A stretch of 64,000 bases of DNA. Source: Sphingomonas sp. OK281 (GTDB lineage Bacteria; Pseudomonadota; Alphaproteobacteria; Sphingomonadales; Sphingomonadaceae). Positions 49,355 through 58,119 of this stretch are shown one piece after another. How positions within the stretch are numbered: position 1 is the first letter of the stretch; each line of letters opens with the position of its first letter. Where the stretch lies: positions 1,116,001-1,180,000 of the forward strand of contig NZ_FOVZ01000001.1 of NCBI RefSeq assembly GCF_900115295.1, in the 5' to 3' direction. The position numbers and the translations under genes are program-made. The notes beneath the pieces were generated by a model, which had not been told where the DNA came from, ran no database searches, and was given only the letters and a program-made list of their open reading frames with translations.

Positions 49355-50329
49355 TCATCGCGCCGGGATCGCCTTGTCCAGGAACGTCTTCACGTCCTTG
49401 GCGAACCGGTCGGGGATTTCCCACATCGGCCAGTGCCCGACATCGGGATAGCGCACGAGCTCGACATGCGTATTGGCGAAGCGCCGGACCGACGCCTCCG
49501 CCCCTTGCGCGATGACAGTGTCGCGTTCGCACCATTGCAGCAGCACGGGCGCGCGGATCGTTGCCGCGATCGCGCCGACGTCGGTGGTCTTGAACAGCAC
49601 GGCGTTCGACTTCAGGAACGACTGCTGGCGCGCCACGGCGCCGGGCAGGTTCGCCTGGTCGTACATCATCTGCGGCAGGTAGGGCGGCACTGCCCAGCCG
49701 GGATGCGAGGTGTCCTCGAACACCCATTTGTAGAAGATCTTCGGATGATAATCGGGCAGCACCGCCTTGTTGAACGCCATCATCGCCCGGATCTTCCAGT
49801 CGACCGCGCGAGTCTGGCTGGGGCGTTCGAGCGGCAGGATCGAGAACGCCATCGCGGTAATCCGCTCGGGATGCCCGGAGGCATATTGCAACGCGACGTT
49901 CGACCCGTTCGAGGTTGCGATCACCGCGATCTTCGGGATCGCCAGGCGGTCGAGCACGCCGCCGACCAGTTCCGCCGCGCGCTTGGTCGTGTAGCCGTTC
50001 TTGGGATCGAGCCCGCTGAGGCCGTATGGCGGCCAATCCATCCGCACGATCGTGTAATAGGGCTTCAGTCGCGCGACGAGCGGATCCCATTCGTGGAGGT
50101 TGACGCCGGTTCCGTGCAGCATCAGCACCGGCGGCCCCCTGCCCTCGACGCGGACATGCACATCGACGCCATCGATCGTCAGGAACTGCGACGGCGCGCT
50201 CGCATAGCGTTCGACCAACGTCGCGCGATCGCTGGCGAACCAGCCGGCGCGGGCCGGCACGTACCATGCGAGCCCGGCGATCAGCAACAGGGCGACGACG
50301 CCGAGCGCGCCTTTGATCCAGCGGGTCAT
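49355..50329 (-). CDS. Membrane-anchored alpha/beta hydrolase
   Basis: Protein of 324 aa with one N-terminal transmembrane segment (about residues 6-24), then an alpha/beta-hydrolase domain facing the periplasm. The oxyanion motif is L-H-G-T-G, the nucleophile lies in A-T-S-N-G-S (serine in an S-x-G context without the first glycine), the acid in E-R-D and the histidine in V-G-H-W-P-M-W-E. The closing motif resembles C-C bond hydrolases and lactonases. AGGA is 7 nt before the ATG at 50329. It is third of three tandem exported hydrolases after the GPH transporter. Confidence 0.83.
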   Translation of the reverse strand: MTRWIKGALGVVALLLIAGLAWYVPARAGWFASDRATLVERYASAPSQFLTIDGVDVHVRVEGRGPPVLMLHGTGVNLHEWDPLVARLKPYYTIVRMDWPPYGLSGLDPKNGYTTKRAAELVGGVLDRLAIPKIAVIATSNGSNVALQYASGHPERITAMAFSILPLERPSQTRAVDWKIRAMMAFNKAVLPDYHPKIFYKWVFEDTSHPGWAVPPYLPQMMYDQANLPGAVARQQSFLKSNAVLFKTTDVGAIAATIRAPVLLQWCERDTVIAQGAEASVRRFANTHVELVRYPDVGHWPMWEIPDRFAKDVKTFLDKAIPAR

Positions 50330-50338
50330 GGGCAATTC

Positions 50339-51295
50339 CTAAGGCTTGGCAGGCGACTGGACGTCGTCGACGAAACGGGAGAGCGCAGCGTCGAACGCGA
50401 CTGGCGTATCGGCGCTGACGGTGTGGCCGGCGTCGGCAAAGTTGATCACGCGGCCGTGCGGGAGGCTCGCGGCAAGCGTCTTCAGCCCGGCGACGGGCAT
50501 GGCGGCATCCTTGCCCCCCACCACGAAGAGTATCGGGAGCGGCAGTTTGCGCGCCAGATCGGCATTGTCGATGCGGAAGCCGCGCATCGCGCGTCGGCTA
50601 TAGACCGGCCAGCTGAACTGCTGCCGCGACCAGGCCGCGCGCGTCGCAGGCGACAGGGTGCGGCTCGACATGAACGGTACGAGCGCTTCGCCGCCGGCGG
50701 CGAAGCGCTCGAGTTCGCCTGACATGAGATCGGTGTTGGCCCGGCCGTAGGCGGGGTCCGCCCGGACGACCTTGTTCGCCGGGATCAGCCCGCCGGTGGT
50801 CGACACCATCATCAGTCCGGCAAGCGACCCGGTGCCGAATTTGCGAACATAGTCGATCGCGGCATAGCCCCCCATCGACCAGGCCACGATCGTCGGCCGG
50901 TCGAGCTTCGCCGCTGCGATGACGGCCGCCAGATCGTCGGCCCACAGGCCTGTGTCGGCATAGTCCTCCTCGCGCCACGGCTTGCCGGACGCGCCGTGCC
51001 CGCGAAGGTCGAACGCCACGATATGAAAACGCCTGGCGAGAGCGGCGTCAGCGTGCTGCGGCGCCCAATATTCCTTCGCAAACCCGGCGCCGTGGATCAG
51101 CACCACCGCGGGCGCTGCCCGGTTTCCCCATTCCTCGATCGCGATCGGCACGCCACCGCCACCGACGACGAAGCGCACGTCCGGCTCAGCGGGCGCGGCG
51201 GGCGTAGCGGTAGCGGCAGGCGCGGCGGTCGCGGCAGGCGTGGCGGTAGCGAGCAGCAGGGCGCCCACCGCGATGGCATGCGCAACCCGGATCAT
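50339..51295 (-). CDS. Exported alpha/beta hydrolase
   Basis: Protein of 318 aa with a signal peptide followed by an Ala/Thr/Pro-rich low-complexity linker (residues 14-38) encoded by imperfect GC-rich repeats. The catalytic domain has I-H-G-A-G, D-L-R-G-H-G, nucleophile A-W-S-M-G-G, acid G-G-K-D and A-G-H-T with the histidine. This fits esterase or lactonase enzymes acting on a small ester in the periplasm. The ATG overlaps the stop of the upstream hydrolase (ATGA); 9 bp separate it from the next. Confidence 0.83.
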   Translation of the reverse strand: MIRVAHAIAVGALLLATATPAATAAPAATATPAAPAEPDVRFVVGGGGVPIAIEEWGNRAAPAVVLIHGAGFAKEYWAPQHADAALARRFHIVAFDLRGHGASGKPWREEDYADTGLWADDLAAVIAAAKLDRPTIVAWSMGGYAAIDYVRKFGTGSLAGLMMVSTTGGLIPANKVVRADPAYGRANTDLMSGELERFAAGGEALVPFMSSRTLSPATRAAWSRQQFSWPVYSRRAMRGFRIDNADLARKLPLPILFVVGGKDAAMPVAGLKTLAASLPHGRVINFADAGHTVSADTPVAFDAALSRFVDDVQSPAKP

Positions 51296-52257
51296 GGTTG
51301 CGTCGCCTGCAGATAGGCATCGACCATCAGCGCGAAGCGGTGCGGCACTTCCATCGGTGGATAATGGCCGACATCGGGCATGCCGACGAAGCTGATCACG
51401 CGCGCGGAATCGAGATGCGCGACGAGCGCGGTCGCCTCGGTCGGCGTCATCACCGGATCGCGCATGCCCCACAGGATCAGCACGGGCGCCTTGACGCCGT
51501 GCAGTCGCGCCATCGTCGTCGGCGCATCCGCGGTCAGCGCGTGCAGCTTGAACTTGTTGGGCTCGGCCGTGCGCAGGTTGCTATGATAGAAATAGTCGAC
51601 CGTGGCGGAGCTGAGCCGGCTTTGGTCGCCGTACAGGAACGAGAGATATGCCTGCCAGAAATCGCGGCCCTCGATCCCCGTAGCCTTTGCGGCTGCGAGC
51701 GATGCGTCGAGCGCAGGCGTCGAAGGCAGTTTCAGGTTGGTCACCGAATCCGAGGGCGTGTTGGACAGCACCAGCGCTTGGACACGGGCTGGATAGGTCG
51801 CGGCAAAATAATAGGCGAGCGTGCCGCCGCTCGAGACCCCTACCAGCGTCGCCTTCGGGATCTTCAGCGCATCGAGGAACGCCGCGGTGAACGCTTCGGG
51901 GGCGCCGATCCGAGCCACCACCGCGTCGGACACCGGCCCCGAAAGCCCGGTCGGCGGCTGATCGAACCGCACGACGCGGTACCGCGCCTTCAATTCGGCG
52001 GCGACGCCGTCCCATGCGTCCAGCGTGCTGCGCGATCCATGCAACAGAAGCAGCACCGGTCCGCGCCCCTCGTCCCGGTACCGGACGTGGACACCGGCTA
52101 CGTCGACATAGCGGTCGCCCGGCCGGCCAAGCTCGGTCCGCAGTCGTTCGACGGAAAGGCGGGCCGGTACGCCGCCAGATACGGGACCGGGTGAGGCAGC
52201 GACCAGTGCCGCCAGCACAGCGCCGAGCCCCGCTATCGATCGAACCGAAATTTTCAT
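51292..52257 (-). CDS. Exported alpha/beta hydrolase
   Basis: Protein of 321 aa with a signal peptide (core A-G-L-G-A-V-L-A-A-L-V-A-A). It shows L-L-H-G-S-R-S-T, D-Q-P-P-T-G-L-S-G, nucleophile G-V-S-S-G-G, acid G-M-R-D and V-G-H-Y-P-P-M-E for the histidine. It resembles the hydrolase at 49355-50329 in its closing motif, so these are probably related duplicates. Substrate unknown; an ester or meta-cleavage-type compound is possible. It is the first of the three exported hydrolases, after a 118-bp gap holding two hairpins. Confidence 0.83.
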   Translation of the reverse strand: MKISVRSIAGLGAVLAALVAASPGPVSGGVPARLSVERLRTELGRPGDRYVDVAGVHVRYRDEGRGPVLLLLHGSRSTLDAWDGVAAELKARYRVVRFDQPPTGLSGPVSDAVVARIGAPEAFTAAFLDALKIPKATLVGVSSGGTLAYYFAATYPARVQALVLSNTPSDSVTNLKLPSTPALDASLAAAKATGIEGRDFWQAYLSFLYGDQSRLSSATVDYFYHSNLRTAEPNKFKLHALTADAPTTMARLHGVKAPVLILWGMRDPVMTPTEATALVAHLDSARVISFVGMPDVGHYPPMEVPHRFALMVDAYLQATQP

Positions 52258-52304
52258 GTGCTGGTCCTTCGCGGCGATGCCGGGGTGCAAGATGATCCGT
52301 CTTG

Positions 52305-52363
52305 AGCCGGTTTGCCGGCTGCCTGGTGGCGTATGCCGGACGTGCCTGCCGCCCCTGGCACGT
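52305..52363. other. Two hairpin-forming inverted repeats in the cluster
   Basis: In the 118-bp gap between the GPH transporter and the exported hydrolases, AGCCGG-TTTG-CCGGCT (52305-52320) and ACGTGCC-N10-GGCACGT (52340-52363) can form stems. No T-run follows on either strand. They may set the relative amounts of upstream and downstream messages in one long transcript, or mark a separate promoter. Confidence 0.45.
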
Positions 52364-52375
52364 TCTTGATCTCGA

Positions 52376-53782
52376 TCAAACTTGGGGCCGACGTACGACG
52401 TCGCTGCGTCCGCCGAGCGGGTAGAGCGTCATGAACACCGCGTTGCAGGCGTAGAGTATGACCGGCAATACGGCGAACGCGACGTAGAGCGATGTGATCG
52501 CGGACGCGGGCTGCGTGATCAGCTGGCCGTTCTTGGTCGGCATGTAGTGCGCATAGCCGAGATAGACGCCGACCAGCCCGACGCCGAACGCGAACGCCGT
52601 CTTCTCGATCACCGCGATCACGCTCGACAACAGCCCCTCGCGGTGCCGCCCGGTCATGTCGCGGTCATAGGCCAGCGTATCGCCGAGCATCGAGATCGAC
52701 AGCAGGATCATGCCGCCCGAGCCGAACCCGGCGACGATCGCCCGCGCGACCAGCCCGGCATCGGTGATCGATGCGTCCGCGGTGAGCCAGCTGAGCGACA
52801 CCGCGCACATGCACGCGACGCCGATCAGATACGCGTTGCGCTTGCCCATCCGCCGTTCCAGCCACAGCCAGAGTGGCATCGACAGCGCGACCGTGATGTT
52901 GCTGGCGATCGCGAACTTGATCTGGCCGGCATAGCCGACCTTCAGCACGTTGAGCATGAACAACAGGCTGGTCGTCGCGGCGCTCGCGAACGACAGGAAC
53001 TGGAAGATCTTGGCGCCCACCAGCAGCATGAATGGCCGGTTGCGCAGGATCAGCCGGAACTGGCTGCCGTCCATATGCGGGGCATGTGGCTTGGGCTCCA
53101 GTTCGGGCGCGTTGGCGGTGCCGAAGAACGACGCGGTCATCGCCGAGACGATCACCAGCGCCATGACGAACCCCATCACCATGTAGCCGCGCGCGCCGCC
53201 GCCGCCCCAGCTGATGATCCCGGCGGTACCCGCGATCGCGATCAGCTGGCCGATCGAGACGAACACGGTGCGGAACGACAACAGCCGCGAGCGTTCGTAT
53301 TTCGACTCCGTCATCTCGGACGGCATCGCCATGTACGGCACGTTGAACAGCGAATAACCGGTCGAATACAGGATCAGCGCCGCCAGCATGTAGACCGTGA
53401 CCATCGTGTCGCTCATCGCCGGCGGCGCGAAGATCATCAGGAACGAACCCGCGGAGACGACGGCGCCGAACAGCAGGAACGGACGGCGCCGGCCCCAGCG
53501 GCTGCGCGTCCGGTCGCTCATCGTGCCGACCAGGATATCGGCGAACACGTCGTACAGCTTCGACGCCATCAGGAGGTAGCCGGCGATCTCGGGCGACTTG
53601 CCGAGCACGGTCGTCATCAGCGCGGGGAAATAGGCGGTCACCGCGTTCAGCATCACCGCGACGCCGACCGTGCCGACCCCGAACCCCAGGCAGGTCGCCA
53701 TCGACAGGCGGGTATCGCTCGCCGAGGATGGTGCTGTGGACGCGTATGGTGCCGTCATGATGTGTGATCCTGTGCCGGTCAT
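52376..53782 (-). CDS. GPH-type (glycoside-pentoside-hexuronide:cation) MFS symporter
   Basis: Membrane protein of 468 aa with about 12 transmembrane helices. S-K-L-Y-D-V-F-A-D followed by D-R-T-R-S-R-W-G-R-R-R-P is the signature of the MFS_2/GPH group, which includes melibiose carriers. In sphingomonads members also accompany aromatic or terpenoid catabolism, so the substrate need not be a sugar. The ATG at 53782 overlaps the preceding hydrolase stop (ATGA); an ATG at 53758 is an alternative. It would move the receptor's periplasmic product into the cytoplasm. Confidence 0.87.
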   Translation of the reverse strand: MTGTGSHIMTAPYASTAPSSASDTRLSMATCLGFGVGTVGVAVMLNAVTAYFPALMTTVLGKSPEIAGYLLMASKLYDVFADILVGTMSDRTRSRWGRRRPFLLFGAVVSAGSFLMIFAPPAMSDTMVTVYMLAALILYSTGYSLFNVPYMAMPSEMTESKYERSRLLSFRTVFVSIGQLIAIAGTAGIISWGGGGARGYMVMGFVMALVIVSAMTASFFGTANAPELEPKPHAPHMDGSQFRLILRNRPFMLLVGAKIFQFLSFASAATTSLLFMLNVLKVGYAGQIKFAIASNITVALSMPLWLWLERRMGKRNAYLIGVACMCAVSLSWLTADASITDAGLVARAIVAGFGSGGMILLSISMLGDTLAYDRDMTGRHREGLLSSVIAVIEKTAFAFGVGLVGVYLGYAHYMPTKNGQLITQPASAITSLYVAFAVLPVILYACNAVFMTLYPLGGRSDVVRRPQV

Positions 53783-54627
53783 GCCGGCATATCGAGGAAA
53801 GCGCCGATCGCGGCGGCCTTGGATGCGGGATCGGAGGCGACTGCGGCGATCGTCGCGCGAGGAATGGCACCAGCGGCGGCGGCGACCGAGGCGTTGAGGA
53901 TCGCCAGTTCGCTATCCGCCTTCAGCAGCAGCACCGGCGCCGCGATGTGCGGCATCCGCTCGAGCGCGCGGTAGCGGAACGCCGCCAGATACGGCAGCGG
54001 ATAGGTGTCGAACGCCTTCAGCACGTCGAGCGCAGCGTCATGAAGAATTTGCGGCGACGGCATCGGCCCATTGAGGCGGTTGGCCGGGATCTTCTCGAAA
54101 TGCGGGAAGAACAGCGCCTGGTCGCGGACGAAGTTGAACGCCCAGGCGAGATGCGCCCCATATTCGTCGGGGACGATCTTGGGCGCATACTGCGCGAGGA
54201 TCTTGTCGCGCATCGCATCGCCATAATCGGTGATGCCATCGAGCACCGCGTGCCCAATCCGGTCGGGATAGGCCGCTGCGAGCTCGCACGCGATCCGCGC
54301 GCCGGTATGCGTGCCGTACACGTCGAACCGATCGATCCCCATCGCGTCGGCGAGGCGGACGACGCTGTCGGCGAAATAGGCGATGTCGGGTTCGGCGATC
54401 GCTGGCGCGGGGGAGTCGCCGTTGCCCAGCGTATCGGGCGCGATCACCGTTCGCCCCTGCCCTGCGAGCGCCTGCATCAACGGCGCCATCCAGCGCGACG
54501 ACGAGGGCGAGGCGTGGAACAGGAACAGCGGTGCGTGGACAGGATCGGCGGCGACGATCTGCCGCAGGTGGACCTGCCCTTCGTCGATCGAGACGAACGC
54601 ACGTTCGATCAAGCCCGCGGTCGTCAT
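53779..54627 (-). CDS. Alpha/beta-hydrolase-fold protein with G-x-H-T-G elbow
   Basis: Cytoplasmic protein of 282 aa (no signal). The fold is recognisable, with H-A-S-P-S-S-S at the oxyanion position (residues 38-44) and D-T-L-G-N-G-D-S, but the nucleophile elbow reads G-T-H-T-G (105-109), with histidine where serine, cysteine or aspartate is expected. No conserved late histidine is visible: the end reads V-A-S-D-P-A-S-K. A second gene of this cluster (60515-61414) has the same unusual elbow. It may catalyse a non-hydrolytic reaction or bind a ligand. Starts and stops overlap both neighbours by 4 bp. Confidence 0.8.
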   Translation of the reverse strand: MTTAGLIERAFVSIDEGQVHLRQIVAADPVHAPLFLFHASPSSSRWMAPLMQALAGQGRTVIAPDTLGNGDSPAPAIAEPDIAYFADSVVRLADAMGIDRFDVYGTHTGARIACELAAAYPDRIGHAVLDGITDYGDAMRDKILAQYAPKIVPDEYGAHLAWAFNFVRDQALFFPHFEKIPANRLNGPMPSPQILHDAALDVLKAFDTYPLPYLAAFRYRALERMPHIAAPVLLLKADSELAILNASVAAAAGAIPRATIAAVASDPASKAAAIGAFLDMPA

Positions 54628-55892
54628 GCAGCCATGCCGAGATGGTTGCGCAGTTGCGACCCCTGATAGGCTTTGCGGAGTAGCCCGCGCTGCTGGAGGA
54701 TCGGCACGACCTCCGCGCAGAATACGTCCAGTTCGAGCGGCATGAAGGCGGGCTGCAACGTGAAGCCATCGCACGCCTCTGCGTCGATCCATGTCTCCAT
54801 ATGATCGGCGAACTGCTCGGGCGTGCCGACGAAGATACCGTGGCCGCGCGGCTTGCCGGCATAGTCGCGGCAAAAATCCTTAAGACTGCGGCCACTCTCG
54901 ATCGCCGGGGCCATCATCTTGCGGATATCGGCGGGCGGGAATTCGCACGTCGCGGCGATCTCCTCGATCGGGATCGGGGCGTCGGGCGCGTGGACGGTCA
55001 GGTCGTAGCCGATCGATTCACTCAGATATTCGATGCAGAGCGCGTCGTCGGCGAACTCGTGCATCCGGGCCTGAGTCGCCCGCGCCTCGTCCTCGGTGCT
55101 GCCGAGGATGAAGGCGAGACCCGGCATGATCTTGACCAGGTTCGGATCACGACCGGCCGCCGCGATGCGCGCGCGCATGTCGTTGCGATAGTCTCGACCC
55201 GCCTCGATCGTCGGCGCGGCGCAGAAGATCGCCTCCGCGCTGCCGGCCGCGAACGCGCGACCGTCGGGCGACTGCCCGGCCTGGACGATCAATGGACGAC
55301 CCTGGGGTGGGCACGGCATGGCGAGCTTGCCGGCAAAATCGAACCAGGCGTTCTTGAGCGCTTCCGACTTGCCGTCGCAGGCGCTGCGCCAGAAGACCTC
55401 GGTCGCATCGAGGAACGCCTGGGCACGCTCGTAGCGCAGCGTCTTGTCGAGCAGTTCGGTCTCGCCGAAATTGAGCGCGGCGTTGACGTGCGCGGTGGTG
55501 ACGATGTTCCAGCCGGCGCGACCGCCGCTGAGATGATCGAGCGCGGCGAACTTGGCGGCGACCTCGGCAGGTTCGTTGAACGTCGTCGAGACGGTCGCGA
55601 CCAGGCCGATATGGCTGGTCGCACCGGCCATCACCGACAGCAGCGTGAACGGATCGAGCGTCGGGATCGCGAGGCGACCGGGCGTGCGCCCTGCGGCGTC
55701 GCGGCCCTGGAGCTGGTCGCCGAACACGATCGCGTCGAAACAGCCGGCTTCCGCGGCGCGTGCGACCCGCTCGTAATAGGTCCGGTCGAACACCGCGGCA
55801 GGGGTAGCGTCCTCGTCGCGCCAGCCGCCGGGATAGAAGCCGATCCCCTGGAGAAAGGCCCAGAGGTGAAGGCGGCCATTGAGGTTTTCCAT
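54624..55892 (-). CDS. NtaA/DszA-type FMN-dependent monooxygenase (LLM class)
   Basis: Protein of 422 aa of the bacterial luciferase-like fold, closest to the nitrilotriacetate monooxygenase A/DszA/SnaA group. Typical segments are S-H-I-G-L-V-A-T-V-S-T-T-F-N-E-P, L-D-H-L-S-G-G-R-A-G-W-N-I-V-T, A-L-N-F-G and P-L-I-V-Q-A-G-Q-S-P-D-G. These enzymes use FMNH2 from a separate reductase to oxygenate C-N or C-S bonds, cleaving amines, sulfones or sulfonates. No reductase gene lies in this window. The start is fixed by its position one base after the stop of the shortened LLM gene. Confidence 0.9.
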   Translation of the reverse strand: MENLNGRLHLWAFLQGIGFYPGGWRDEDATPAAVFDRTYYERVARAAEAGCFDAIVFGDQLQGRDAAGRTPGRLAIPTLDPFTLLSVMAGATSHIGLVATVSTTFNEPAEVAAKFAALDHLSGGRAGWNIVTTAHVNAALNFGETELLDKTLRYERAQAFLDATEVFWRSACDGKSEALKNAWFDFAGKLAMPCPPQGRPLIVQAGQSPDGRAFAAGSAEAIFCAAPTIEAGRDYRNDMRARIAAAGRDPNLVKIMPGLAFILGSTEDEARATQARMHEFADDALCIEYLSESIGYDLTVHAPDAPIPIEEIAATCEFPPADIRKMMAPAIESGRSLKDFCRDYAGKPRGHGIFVGTPEQFADHMETWIDAEACDGFTLQPAFMPLELDVFCAEVVPILQQRGLLRKAYQGSQLRNHLGMAA

Positions 55893-55893
55893 C

Positions 55894-56799
55894 TTACGCG
55901 GCCTTGCTGAAGGGGTTGACGGGGCGAGGCACGCCGATGCGGCTCCGCCAGCAATCGCCGGCCCGGAATGCAGTCGCGGGCACCAGCGCGCGGGCGGCCG
56001 CGATCGTCGCGGCATCGGCATGGCCGGTCAGGTGGAGGCCGTCTGCGCCCACCGCCTGCGCGATTGCGAGCGTCGCGGCGACGTCGCCGGCCGCGGTCCT
56101 GAGCAGGATCGCTGGGCGATAGGGTGCGGCCGAGGCAGCTGCGATCTGGGCCTTGGCGTCGTCGATCGACGTTGCGGCGATCAGCACGACGTCCGCCGGC
56201 GCTGTAGCATCGGCAATCTCGTCGGCGGGTTCGCGAAACAGCAGCGGATAGCCGAGCTTGGGGCGTGCCGCGTTGAGCGGACCCACGGTCGAAAAATACG
56301 GCCCGTCATGATGCACGCGGCGAACCTTGGTGCTGTCGAGATACACGCCGCTCGTCTTGTCGAGCACCAGCGCGTCGCCGTCCCAGCTATCCCACAATGC
56401 CTGCGTCGCGCCGATGAAGTCGTCATACTTCACCACAGCCTCGCCAGCCGGCAGCACGTAGTTCGCGCCATAAGCGGTGTCGAAGCGTGCGGCGTCGGCG
56501 CAGGTCGGCATCCAGCCGGACCGCCCGTTGCTCAGGATGTCGATGGCCGACAGCGCGCGCGCGACGTGGAACGGCAGGCTGTGCAGCGCCGGCAGCACAC
56601 CGACGACGACCGCGCTGCGCACTACGCCCAGCACCCAGGGCATCGTCACCAACGCCTCAATACCCGCAGGCACGACGACATTACCGGAATCGTCGCCGAG
56701 CAGCAGGACATCGAGCCCGGTCGCATCGATCGCGGCGAGTTTTGCGGTGAGCGCCGCGGCCCTGCCCGACGACGGATCGATACATGCGGAGAGTAACAT
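55894..56799 (-). CDS. Shortened LLM-class flavoprotein homologue
   Basis: Protein of 301 aa, about 120 residues shorter than its neighbour. It keeps S-N-G-R-S-G-W, then A-L-W-D-S-W-D and a block D-S-T-K-V-R-R-V-H-H-D-G-P-Y-F-S-T-V-G-P-L typical of the NtaA group, but the C-terminal half is rebuilt and its N-terminus is reduced. It could be a non-catalytic partner of the full-length LLM protein, as LuxB is for LuxA, or a decaying copy. It is joined to its neighbour by a 1-bp gap and shows no internal stop. Confidence 0.78.
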   Translation of the reverse strand: MLLSACIDPSSGRAAALTAKLAAIDATGLDVLLLGDDSGNVVVPAGIEALVTMPWVLGVVRSAVVVGVLPALHSLPFHVARALSAIDILSNGRSGWMPTCADAARFDTAYGANYVLPAGEAVVKYDDFIGATQALWDSWDGDALVLDKTSGVYLDSTKVRRVHHDGPYFSTVGPLNAARPKLGYPLLFREPADEIADATAPADVVLIAATSIDDAKAQIAAASAAPYRPAILLRTAAGDVAATLAIAQAVGADGLHLTGHADAATIAAARALVPATAFRAGDCWRSRIGVPRPVNPFSKAA

Positions 56800-56808
56800 A
56801 CTGATCCC

Positions 56809-58119
56809 TCAGACTGTGATGACGTGGTCGCCCACCGCATGGATCGGCTCGCAGCCGTCCGCGGTGATCACGACCAGGTCTTCGATATGGATGGAGCCGC
56901 CGATGCCGACCTCGACCACCGGACAGTCGACGCTGAGCACCATGCCGGGCTCGAGCGTCAGATTGTGCTTCTTGTAGAAGCCGCCGGCCTCGAGCCCCGG
57001 TTCGTCGGAGTGCATCAGGCCGACGCTGTGCGGGCCGAAGCCGATCATGTCCGCGACCCCTGCCTTCTTGAGTGCGGCATGGCCGAGCGCGGCGATCTCG
57101 GCATAGTCGAGACCGGGCCGCAACTGCTCGCGGATCGCCTGCCAGCCGAGCGTTGCCGCCGCCGCTGCACGCCGGGCCGCCAGCGATGGTTCGCCGACGA
57201 ACACGGTGCGCGCATAGTCGCCGTGGTAGTTCTGGAAGTGCCCGACGCCGTCGAGGAACAGCGACTGCCCATCGCGGATGCGGTCGCTCGTCGGCAGGTC
57301 GGAGGACACGCGGTCGACCGTCATGAAGACCGAACGGTTGCCGCGCCTGGCGCTCTCGACCGCGAACATGTTGCGGACCTGATGATAGCTCGCCCCCTCG
57401 CGCAGCTGTGCGACCACCGCGTTCACCGCGGCGGCATTGGCCCCCGCCCCACGCCGCATCAGCGCGAGTTCGAGCGGCGACTTGGCGATCCGGATCCAGC
57501 GCAGGATGTTGTCGGCGGGGACCAGCGTGCCCGGCCGATCGTGCCGCGCGCAGACTTCGGCGATCACCGCATGGTCGAACGCGACGCGGCCATTCCACAG
57601 CCCCATCGCCTTCAACGCGCGGGTCAAGGCGCCGCCGGCGTCGTACAGCAGCGGCTCGATTGCCAGGGCGGCGTCGGTCCCCTCATCGCGCCGCAGCTCG
57701 ACGTCGGACCGCGGATCCGCGCCGCGGTCGGCGAACATGCCGTGTCGCGTCCCCGGTGCATCCGCGTCGCCTGCATCGCCCGCCTCGACGAACAGGTAGC
57801 TCTGGATTCCCGAGCGCGGGCCGCCATCGGCGAAGGTATAGTAATAGATGAAATGCGAGGTGACGATCGCGGGCTTCTGGCGCTGGTCGCGCGACAGGAT
57901 CGCGAAGGTCGTCGGCGGCTGGCCGAGCCGCGTCGTGCCGATCTGCGGCCAATAGCCGAGCATGTGATACACGTTGAGCGGATCGCCGACGACGATACCG
58001 TCGATATCGAACCGCTCCGTCACCTCGTACGCGCGCGGCAGGTTCATCGGGCCCCCCTCGCGCAGGGCATCCAGCAGCGCGTCGTCCTGGGCGAGCCAGT
58101 CTGTCGTATCGAGGATCAT
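56809..58119 (-). CDS. M24-family metallohydrolase (Xaa-Pro dipeptidase-like)
   Basis: Protein of 436 aa with a creatinase-type N-terminal domain and a pita-bread C-terminal domain. Likely metal ligands are the two aspartates in F-L-D-G-V-G-H-F-Q-N-Y-H-G-D-Y-A, the histidine in G-F-G-P-H-S-V-G-L-M-H, an aspartate (L-S-V-D-C-P) where glutamate is usual, and the glutamate of I-H-I-E-D. M24 enzymes include prolidases but also ectoine hydrolase, creatinase and other C-N-cleaving enzymes, so a small-molecule substrate is likely here. The ATG overlaps the MFS stop (ATGA). Confidence 0.85.
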   Translation of the reverse strand: MILDTTDWLAQDDALLDALREGGPMNLPRAYEVTERFDIDGIVVGDPLNVYHMLGYWPQIGTTRLGQPPTTFAILSRDQRQKPAIVTSHFIYYYTFADGGPRSGIQSYLFVEAGDAGDADAPGTRHGMFADRGADPRSDVELRRDEGTDAALAIEPLLYDAGGALTRALKAMGLWNGRVAFDHAVIAEVCARHDRPGTLVPADNILRWIRIAKSPLELALMRRGAGANAAAVNAVVAQLREGASYHQVRNMFAVESARRGNRSVFMTVDRVSSDLPTSDRIRDGQSLFLDGVGHFQNYHGDYARTVFVGEPSLAARRAAAAATLGWQAIREQLRPGLDYAEIAALGHAALKKAGVADMIGFGPHSVGLMHSDEPGLEAGGFYKKHNLTLEPGMVLSVDCPVVEVGIGGSIHIEDLVVITADGCEPIHAVGDHVITV

